From contig JAZNBI010000015.1 in assembly GCA_045586995.1 (NCBI GenBank), forward strand, positions 1 through 12,671: 12,671 nt of DNA, given 5' to 3'. This DNA comes from JAZNBI01 sp045586995 (lineage in GTDB: Bacteria > Bacillota > Clostridia > Oscillospirales > CAG-272). Below are positions 8,162 through 12,671 of the stretch, piece by piece (position 1 is the stretch's first letter; every line of letters begins with the position of its first letter). The notes under the pieces are model-generated. The model made no database searches. It was not told the DNA's origin and saw only the letters and a list, made by a program, of their open reading frames with translations. The translations under genes were made by a program, and so were the position numbers.

Positions 8162-8190
8162 TTGACAAAAAGATATACATTTGATATAAT
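8162..8190 (+). promoter_or_regulatory. Perfect-consensus promoter of tRNA-Glu
   Basis: TTGACA (8162-8167), a 17-nt spacer and TATAAT (8185-8190) match consensus exactly and place the transcription start about 12 nt before the mature tRNA 5' end. Confidence 0.9.
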
Positions 8191-8209
8191 TATCAAGCTT
8201 ACTTTTTTA

Positions 8210-8284
8210 GGCCCCTTGGTCAAGCGGCTAAGACGACGCCCTCTCACGGCGTAATCATGGGTTCGATTCCCGTAGGGGTCACCA
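8210..8284 (+). tRNA. tRNA-Glu (anticodon CTC), CCA encoded
   Basis: Full cloverleaf. The acceptor stem GGCCCCT (8210-8216) pairs with AGGGGTC (8274-8280) with one G-U. The anticodon stem ACGCC/GGCGT encloses the loop CTCTCAC, giving anticodon CTC (Glu, GAG codons). The T arm ATGGG-TTCGATT-CCCGT carries the conserved TTCGA. Discriminator A and CCA are encoded (8281-8284). The sequence is close to typical Firmicutes tRNA-Glu. It has its own promoter and terminator, and mobile-element debris begins just beyond it, which fits tRNA genes being favoured integration sites. Confidence 0.96.
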
Positions 8285-8289
8285 AACGT

Positions 8290-8335
8290 AACAAATCCGA
8301 ACTATTTCGTAAATCGAAATTGGTTCGGATTTGTT
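8290..8335 (+). terminator. Terminator of tRNA-Glu
   Basis: The 13-bp stem AACAAATCCGAAC (8290-8302)/GTTCGGATTTGTT (8323-8335) has an inner ATTTCG/CGAAAT stem (8304-8309/8315-8320) and is followed by a T-run to 8339. It overlaps nothing else and immediately precedes the recombinase remnants. Confidence 0.9.
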
Positions 8336-8340
8336 TTTTA

Positions 8341-8634
8341 CTATTCTTCTTCGTGAAACACTTTGTTCAACGCACTCACCGTTTTACTGGTACTAAAGTT
8401 ACTGTAAGTCTTTGAGCAATCCTCAACGTACTCCTTGACAATCTCGGTAGTAATGCCCGACATCTGCTTGACCTCGGCATGATGAGTTTTCATCCATTCC
8501 GCAAACGAACACAGAGAACTCCTATACGTTCTTAATGTGCTTACCGAATGAACCCCACGTGCACGAATACAACCGCCGCCCTCTTTGACCTTTTTCGTGC
8601 CTATCATATTTAGGGAATCCAACTTCTCAAGCAT
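8341..8634 (-). pseudogene. Fragment of a tyrosine recombinase/integrase (core-binding domain only)
   Basis: A 97-codon open frame whose residues ~28-93 resemble the SAM-like core-binding domain of phage-type integrases: a pattern beginning STLRTYRSSLCSFAEWM, then ITTEIVKEYVEDC and TSKTVSALNKVF, i.e. TLR-Y---L--F / I----V--Y / S-ST----ALN--F. The catalytic C-terminal domain (the R-H-R-Y residues) is absent; the frame stops right after the domain, a few bases from the tRNA-Glu terminator. Its ATG has no properly spaced ribosome binding site, since AAGG abuts it, and it overlaps the end of the serine recombinase remnant by 8 bp in another frame. Most likely a truncated, non-functional remnant of an element next to tRNA-Glu. 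A small free-standing DNA-binding protein is a less likely alternative. Confidence 0.6.
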
Positions 8635-9478
8635 CCTTGTTCAATCTTGAAGTTGAGCAGGTAAACCAATTTTGCTCGTGCGTAAGATTTTTTGCCGTGC
8701 AGTAATAGAGCTTTTCACCGCAATCGTTACAGAATACAAGACCTGAAAACATACTGACGTTTCCACCGCGAGTAGGTCTGCGCTTATGCTTGCGAAGCTC
8801 CTTTACGATAGCAAAGCTTTCTCGGTCAATGATGGCAGGGTGAGTGTTCTCAAATATCTTCCAATTTTCTTCGGGCACGTGCACCCTCGTTTTGTTCTTG
8901 AAAGACTTGGTTGTGTAACGGAAATTGACCGTGTCGCCCACATACTCCTGCTTCTCCAAGAGATCTGCAACCGTTCTTGCTACCCACCTTCCGGGAACAG
9001 CGGGCGGGGCGGAACATTTACGCCCAATGCTTATCCAATGCTACGTTGGTGTTGGTATCTTTTCTTCGGTCAGCTTCTTTGCGATTTGCGTCGGTCCAAA
9101 ACCTTCCACACAAAGAGCGAATATCTTGCGTACCACCTCTGCCGCAGGCTCGTCGATTAACCACTCCTTGGGGTTTTCGGGATTTTTCATATAGCCGTAA
9201 GGCAATCCCGTTGTCAGAGGAATACCCGCCTCTCCCTTGTGCTTGAATACCTCGCGCACCTTTTGAGAGGTGTTCTTGGCGTGCATTTCGTTGAACCAAT
9301 CCTGCACAGGAAGGAAGTCACTTAATCCCTTTGATGTGTCGATATTGTCAAGAATGGCGATATAACGAACACCGAGGCGGTCAAATTCTTCTTCCAAGAG
9401 TTGTCCGACGACCAAGCGGTTACGTCCAAGACGGGAATGGTCCTTTACGATAAGGGTTCCAATCTGTCCCGCCTCCGC
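8627..9478 (-). pseudogene. Large serine recombinase remnant with in-frame amber codon, both ends missing
   Basis: Remnant of a transposon/ICE-type large serine recombinase. Read on the minus strand, one frame gives the second half of the resolvase domain (AEAGQIGTLIVKDHSRLGRN, GVRYIAILDN), the recombinase domain (GLPYGYMKNP, AAEVVRKIF, QIAKKLTEEKIPTPT) and, after a TAG at 9041-9043, continues in the same frame with IGRK, GRWVARTVADLLEKQEYVGDTVNFR, HPAIIDRESF and a zinc-ribbon FCNDCGEKLYYC ending in FTCSTSR. The first ~70 residues with the catalytic serine are missing and are replaced by an unrelated upstream sequence. The C-terminal coiled-coil region after the zinc ribbon is also missing, with the stop at 8627-8629. 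It therefore cannot encode an active recombinase. Base composition is richer in G+C than the left part of the window, consistent with acquired DNA. Confidence 0.85.
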
Positions 9479-9492
9479 GACCTCCTTTCTAT

Positions 9493-9538
9493 CGTCGGCG
9501 GTTATGTATTTGCGGGGGCAGTTATCATATATCCGACG
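9493..9538 (-). promoter_or_regulatory. Residual leader of the serine recombinase: hairpin before a GGAGG
   Basis: CGTCGG and CCGACG (9493-9498 and 9533-9538) form a 6-bp inverted repeat. On the minus strand it is followed closely by AAAGGAGG, a strong ribosome binding site with no start codon now at a proper distance. This suggests the original 5' leader of the recombinase survived while the first part of its coding sequence was deleted. Confidence 0.4.
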
Positions 9539-9592
9539 ATTCTGCCGCCGTGTTTTTCGGGTGGTGATTTCTCACTTCGGCTCACTCTGAAC

Positions 9593-9631
9593 CGAGGTGA
9601 ACCTCGTGCCATCTTGGCACGAAGCGCGAGG
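9593..9631. repeat. Overlapping inverted repeats
   Basis: CGAGG-TGAA-CCTCG (9593-9606), CGTGCCA-TCT-TGGCACG (9605-9621) and the outer pair CCTCG (9602-9606)/CGAGG (9627-9631) overlap, so only some can form together. They lie between the long terminator-like hairpin and the recombinase leader. Function unknown; they could be recombinase binding sites or part of a leader RNA. Confidence 0.45.
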
Positions 9632-9634
9632 GAG

Positions 9635-9754
9635 AAAACAAAAAAGACCCGTACTTTTACATACAGGTTACGGAGAGAAACACCAAAAAGCGAACGGCAC
9701 TTATTCGCTTAAAAAGGTGATCTCCGTGCCCTTTATGTAGAAAAAGTACGAGTC
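9635..9754 (-). terminator. Long hairpin terminator at the 3' end of the candidate RNA
   Basis: Arms 9742-9754 and 9646-9658 pair over 13 positions on the minus strand; one pair is G-U there but a C-A mismatch on the plus strand. Inner tiers are 9734-9738/9659-9663, 9721-9726/9671-9676, 9716-9719/9681-9684 and 9704-9710/9688-9694. Immediately after the stem the minus strand reads TTTTTTGTTTT (9645-9635), while the plus strand has no T-run on its exit side, so it is oriented to stop leftward transcription. Confidence 0.75.
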
Positions 9755-10085
9755 TAAAAACCTCGTGACTCTCGTGCTAAGCGTATAGAAAGACGGGACT
9801 TACACTGCTGCCCGCGGCACTTATAATCGTATTCAATTTGTATAAGGGATAAGTCAAACAGCCTAAGCTTATATTGAAGTAGGTCAGCCCAACTTATTGC
9901 TTAGAAGGAGAGCTTCGGCTCTGATTTGTAGGCATAAACAAGCGGCTTATGCTCATAAATCAGAGTCAAGGCAGGGCGGTAAACTCCGCTTTGACACACT
10001 CAAAAAATATTTATATTCAGTTGCATAGAACTCAATTTGGTTGGCAATACTAATAATGGGAAAGTGTGTCAATGACAAAATTGAG
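9640..10085 (-). ncRNA. Candidate structured non-coding RNA (~446 nt) or long attenuated leader
   Basis: No credible protein gene lies here, yet the stretch is bounded on the minus strand by a perfect promoter and a hairpin terminator. Helices visible, in order from the 5' end: 10078-10086 with 10030-10038 (9 bp) and 10063-10072 with 9991-10000 (10 bp), which interlock as a pseudoknot beginning at the predicted first nucleotide; 9965-9969/9991-9995 with inner 9976-9979/9986-9989; 9957-9965/9919-9927 with inner 9947-9952/9932-9937; 9918-9922/9909-9913; 9899-9904/9863-9868; 9841-9846/9820-9825; and finally the long hairpin 9754-9646. Some helices share bases and are mutually exclusive. I recognise no known RNA class. 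It could be an independent RNA of the mobile element, or the regulated 5' leader of the recombinase downstream. Transcription itself is inferred, not shown. Confidence 0.5.
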
Positions 10086-10091
10086 TATTAT

Positions 10092-10120
10092 ATTATATCA
10101 CAATCAAGCGAAATTGTCAA
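10092..10120 (-). promoter_or_regulatory. Perfect-consensus sigma-A promoter reading leftwards into the structured region
   Basis: On the minus strand TTGACA (10115-10120), a 17-nt spacer and TATAAT (10092-10097). Predicted transcription start near 10085. No protein-coding start with a ribosome binding site follows it within 500 bp. Confidence 0.85.
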
Positions 10121-10152
10121 TAGGTTTTGGAAAAATATTTTCAAAAAGTTGT

Positions 10153-10189
10153 GAACAGCCCTCGCTCCATTTCGGAATGAGGGCTGTTC
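10153..10189 (-). terminator. Terminator of citrate synthase gene, first copy of a repeated hairpin
   Basis: An 11-bp perfect stem (10153-10163/10179-10189) starts directly after the citrate synthase stop codon. The core at 10158-10184 recurs at 11628-11654 with a single base difference. The T-run on the exit side is imperfect (ACAACTTTTTG on the minus strand). Confidence 0.75.
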
Positions 10190-11545
10190 TTATCTATCCT
10201 TCAAGGATACGTATTCTGTTTCTTCTTTTACGTTTATGTATGCAGGTCGTATGATCTTGCCCGCGTTCTGTATTTCTTCCATACGGTGTGCGCTCCATCC
10301 CGCGATTCTTGCAATGGCAAAGATGGGTGTGAAAAGCTCATACGGAAGTCCCAGCATCTTATATACCATACCGGAATAGAAGTCCACGTTTGCGCTGACA
10401 CCCTTATACATCTTACGCTTCTCGGCAATGATCTCTGGAGCCATCTTCTCAACCGTTTGGTAAAGCTCAAATTCCTCGTGAAGTCCCTTCTCAATTGAAA
10501 GCTGCTCGGCATAATAACGTAGTATGTCTGCTCTCGGATCGGAGAGCGAATACACAGCGTGTCCCATACCGTAGATGAGTCCTGCCCTGTCAAATGCTTG
10601 TTTGTCGAGAAGTCTGACGAGATAATCCTTAACAGCATCCTTATCTTTGGTGTTGATGTTCGATTTCATATCGTCGAACATCTGCATCACCTTAATATTC
10701 GCACCGCCGTGGCGTGGACCCTTGAGAGATCCAAGTGCTGCGGAGATTGCGGAATAGGTGTCGGTTCCGGACGAGGTTACAACGTGCGTTGTAAAGGTTG
10801 AGTTGTTTCCTCCGCCGTGTTCTGCGTGAAGAACAAGCGCAAGATCAAGAAGCTCTGCTTCAAGAGGCGTATACTGACCATCCTCGCGGAGTATGTAAAG
10901 GAGATTTTCTGCCGTGTTCAGTTCCTTTTTGGGATAGTGAATGAACAAGCTCTGCCCGTTATGGTAATGCTGGAAGGACTGATAGCCGTAAACCGCAAGA
11001 AGCGGAAATTCCGCTATGAGCTGTAAGCATTGGCGCAGAATATTTGCAGTAGAGATATCGTCGGGATTATCATCGTAGGCATAGAGTGCCAATACGCTTC
11101 TTGACAGAATATTCATCATATCCTTGCCGGGTGCTTTGAGAATCATATCACGAACAAATGACGGTGGCAAGGAGCGATAGACCGAAAGCTGTTCGCAAAA
11201 CTTGTCGAGTTCTTCTTTGGTGGGAAGCTTTGAAAACAAAAGCAGATATACAGTTTCTTCAAAGCCCGGGCGGTTATCCGATACAAATCCCTTAACAATA
11301 TCCCTCACGTTGATTCCTCTGTAATAGAGCTGTCCTTCGCAAGGAATTGTATTTCCTTGTGCGTCTTTGTCCTTTGCTTTAATATGTGATATCTCGGTAA
11401 GTCCGGCAACAACGCCATTACCATTGATGTCACGCAGTCCTCGTTTTACGTCGTGCTGTGCGTACATTTCCGGCACGATATGGTTGCTCGTATCCGAGAG
11501 AGTTGCAAGCTCCTTGATGTATGGTGTGATTTCTGAATAGTTCAT
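10190..11545 (-). CDS. gltA: Citrate synthase (Firmicutes type)
   Basis: Condenses acetyl-CoA with oxaloacetate to citrate, opening the TCA cycle or the oxidative branch to glutamate; cytosolic. Some relatives act as 2-methylcitrate synthase. The 451-residue protein shows the catalytic elements LVLHAEHGGGNNSTF (His243 matching pig His274), GMGHAVYSLSDPRAD (His329) and NVDFYSG (Asp388), plus LKGPRHGGAN and the C-terminal RIAGWSAHRMEE. I start at the ATG 11543-11545 because AAGGAGG lies about 5 nt upstream; the frame is open a further 23 codons to 11614, but that stretch contains the promoter. Monocistronic between terminators. Codon usage is visibly more G+C-rich than in dxs or mscL. The symbol gltA/citZ is by homology. 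Confidence 0.96.
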   Translation of the reverse strand: MNYSEITPYIKELATLSDTSNHIVPEMYAQHDVKRGLRDINGNGVVAGLTEISHIKAKDKDAQGNTIPCEGQLYYRGINVRDIVKGFVSDNRPGFEETVYLLLFSKLPTKEELDKFCEQLSVYRSLPPSFVRDMILKAPGKDMMNILSRSVLALYAYDDNPDDISTANILRQCLQLIAEFPLLAVYGYQSFQHYHNGQSLFIHYPKKELNTAENLLYILREDGQYTPLEAELLDLALVLHAEHGGGNNSTFTTHVVTSSGTDTYSAISAALGSLKGPRHGGANIKVMQMFDDMKSNINTKDKDAVKDYLVRLLDKQAFDRAGLIYGMGHAVYSLSDPRADILRYYAEQLSIEKGLHEEFELYQTVEKMAPEIIAEKRKMYKGVSANVDFYSGMVYKMLGLPYELFTPIFAIARIAGWSAHRMEEIQNAGKIIRPAYINVKEETEYVSLKDR

Positions 11546-11581
11546 AGAGTCCTCCTTCCGTGTTTTGTAAAGATTTTTATT

Positions 11582-11610
11582 ATTATACCATAATTTTGTG
11601 AATAATTCAA
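11582..11610 (-). promoter_or_regulatory. Sigma-A promoter of citrate synthase
   Basis: On the minus strand TTGAAT (11605-11610), a 17-nt spacer and TATAAT (11582-11587), about 37 bp upstream of the ATG. It begins 15 bp after the repeated hairpin at 11626-11656. Confidence 0.75.
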
Positions 11611-11625
11611 TCATTTAAGCACAAA

Positions 11626-11656
11626 ATGCCCTCGCTCCATTTCGGAACGAGGGCAT
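11626..11656 (-). terminator. Second copy of the repeated hairpin, upstream of citrate synthase
   Basis: A 9-bp stem (11626-11634/11648-11656) has the same core as the hairpin after citrate synthase. On the minus strand it exits into GCATTTTGTG, a short T-run, so it can act as a terminator in tandem with the one at 11665-11696. Confidence 0.6.
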
Positions 11657-11664
11657 ATTCTTAT

Positions 11665-11696
11665 AAAAGGCGACACCCGATTGGGTATCGCCTTTT
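11665..11696 (-). terminator. Terminator of the FtsX-type permease gene
   Basis: 14-nt arms (11665-11678 and 11683-11696) pair fully on the minus strand; one pair is G-U there and a C-A mismatch on the plus strand. The loop is four bases and the stem ends in TTTT. Located 38 bp after the permease stop codon. Confidence 0.8.
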
Positions 11697-11733
11697 CCTT
11701 GAATTGGTAGTTGATTGATAAACAGGGGCGCTT

Positions 11734-12671
11734 TTACCCTACAAACATTTCAAAACAAGCACTTACGACGAAGCCGGAAACCAAAAGCCAAACAAAAGAT
11801 TTAAGTAACACGCTTCGCATTTCTAACAGTATCATTTTTTTGATATCAGTTTCGGGCATACCGATTGACAAATAAATGTGTGCTGACTCCTTCCGTGTGA
11901 GGAATTGCATACGAGCCATAAATACCGCCTGCATTATTCCTACAAAAGTCAAAACTAAAAAGCACAAGCCCAAGAACACCAAGATTTTATCAACGACCGC
12001 GAGAACTGCGGCAGTTGTATCTATTCCGTCATACGGGTTAGTATCAAGGACAATATCCGCATTTCCTATGTTCCAAAACAGTAAAATTGCCAATAACGGA
12101 TACATAGCCGAAGAAGCAAAAGACAACGCAATCTTGTTATATACCGTTCCGTAGTAGTCAATGCTTTTTTTCGCCAAACGCTTCAGCAAAGATTGGCTTC
12201 TGAAGGTGTACGACTGACGGTAGCCGTGCCGCTGCTCCGATGCTTCTGTATTCTGCTTTTTCACGGATTGTATGACCGACCTGCGCTTAAAGCTTATGTT
12301 CGGGAGCAGATAGCAAAGTGAAATTAAAAGCATACCCGCTATAACAAGCACCAATGAAAAAAGCACGTAAGAGAGATAGCTTGACGTTGCTATTTCGGAA
12401 CCGCCCGCAAAAAGATTTCCGAGCGAAATGCCGGGGATCATTCCAAGACATACGCCTATCAGAGTAGGCGGCAGATATAATATGACTACCTCGGTAGCTA
12501 TTAGTTTTCTTTTTTGGAAATTCGTTGCTCCAACGCTCGTCAGTACCGCAAGAGCTTCTTTGTTTTCCTCGTTTCGCATACTGCAATAGGTTCTCACAGT
12601 TAGAAACGTAATGATAACCAAGGTCACAACGGTTACGTTCATACTCATTCTGACCTTATTCATAAACTCTG
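11734..12671 (-). CDS. FtsX-family ABC transporter permease, partial (N-terminal side off the window)
   Basis: Membrane subunit of an FtsX/MacB-type ABC system; such systems act in peptide export, antimicrobial-peptide resistance or cell-envelope signalling. The ATPase partner is not in the window. From a Met at 12661-12663 there are 309 codons, and the frame stays open to the window edge without a ribosome binding site, so the true start is probably outside. A first FtsX module is seen: TM segment TVVTLVIITFL, cytoplasmic ALAVLTSVGAT, then TM segments around LYLPPTLIGVCLG and LFSLVLVIAGMLL. After a basic linker comes a TM segment (SAMYPLLAILLFW), and a second module begins with FLGLCFLVLTFVGIMQAVFMA, the repeat-like YLSIGMPETDIKKM and a final TM segment. 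The protein stops right there, so the second module lacks its usual last two membrane segments, either a divergent family or a truncation. Confidence 0.82.
   Translation of the reverse strand, partial: EFMNKVRMSMNVTVVTLVIITFLTVRTYCSMRNEENKEALAVLTSVGATNFQKRKLIATEVVILYLPPTLIGVCLGMIPGISLGNLFAGGSEIATSSYLSYVLFSLVLVIAGMLLISLCYLLPNISFKRRSVIQSVKKQNTEASEQRHGYRQSYTFRSQSLLKRLAKKSIDYYGTVYNKIALSFASSAMYPLLAILLFWNIGNADIVLDTNPYDGIDTTAAVLAVVDKILVFLGLCFLVLTFVGIMQAVFMARMQFLTRKESAHIYLSIGMPETDIKKMILLEMRSVLLKSFVWLLVSGFVVSACFEMFVG

Noticed and set aside
9401..9712. 103-codon open frame on the plus strand
   Set aside because: It is antisense to the serine recombinase frame, has no ribosome binding site, and runs through the long inverted repeat; its sequence resembles no protein I know.
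9849..9904. Second pseudoknot from ataagt/acttat and ctaagc/gcttag pairs
   Set aside because: Only 6-bp A+T-rich matches in an A+T-rich stretch, easily expected by chance; not claimed.
9894..9956. 20-codon frame inside the structured region as a real gene
   Set aside because: No ribosome binding site and it lies inside stable helices; kept only as a possible leader peptide in the attenuator finding.
9580..10090. Known RNA classes: tmRNA, RNase P, SRP RNA, T-box, common riboswitches
   Set aside because: None of their signature segments (for example the T-box AGGGTGGAACCGCG or the SRP GGAAGG/AGCAGCC core) is present on either strand.
10066..10254. 62-codon plus-strand frame over the end of citrate synthase
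   Set aside because: It crosses the candidate RNA promoter and the citrate synthase terminator and ends antisense to that gene; no ribosome binding site.
11546..11614. Longer N-terminus for citrate synthase (start at 11614)
   Set aside because: The extra codons contain the promoter boxes, while an AAGGAGG sits at the right distance before the ATG at 11545.
8285..12671. Second attachment site duplicating the tRNA-Glu 3' end
   Set aside because: No repeat of the T-arm/acceptor sequence was found downstream, so the boundaries of an integrated element cannot be drawn.
1..12671. CRISPR array, toxin-antitoxin or phage-defence system
   Set aside because: No regularly spaced direct repeats and no recognisable defence proteins; the remaining open frames are shadows of the listed genes.

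Overview
The window looks like chromosomal DNA of a low-GC Gram-positive bacterium, most likely a gut-type Clostridia lineage. Evidence: A+T-rich intergenic DNA, AGGAG/GGAGG ribosome binding sites, several near-perfect sigma-A promoters, many hairpin-plus-T-run terminators, a B. subtilis YclM-like aspartokinase, a meso-diaminopimelate dehydrogenase and a Firmicutes-type citrate synthase. No species can be named from the sequence alone.

Left part (1-8340), ordinary A+T-rich chromosome: aspartate kinase (+), a HIT-family nucleotide hydrolase (-), a two-gene unit of an amidohydrolase and an FkbM-type methyltransferase (+), meso-DAP dehydrogenase ddh (-), a small TM2-like membrane protein (-), DXP synthase dxs (-), the mechanosensitive channel mscL (+) and tRNA-Glu(CTC) (+). 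Aspartokinase and Ddh are the first step and the one-step DAP-forming branch of lysine/peptidoglycan precursor synthesis. Dxs starts the MEP isoprenoid pathway. Most units are bounded by clear hairpin terminators, and several have readable promoters.

Middle part (8341-10190), a decayed mobile-element scar directly behind the tRNA-Glu terminator. It holds a short fragment resembling the core-binding domain of a tyrosine recombinase, joined to a large serine recombinase remnant that has lost both ends and carries an in-frame amber codon. Upstream of these, on the same minus strand, is about 600 bp without a credible protein gene. That stretch is highly structured: a perfect-consensus promoter (TTGACA-17-TATAAT) fires leftwards at about 10085, the predicted 5' end can form a pseudoknot, several nested helices follow, and a 109-nt hairpin with a T-run on the minus strand ends the unit near 9636. 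I read this as a candidate structured RNA of about 446 nt, or a long attenuated leader of the recombinase. It is the most interesting object in the window.

Right part (10190-12671), visibly more G+C-rich than the left part: citrate synthase (-) and the C-terminal part of an FtsX-type ABC transporter permease (-, running off the window). Citrate synthase is bracketed by two nearly identical 27-nt hairpin sequences.
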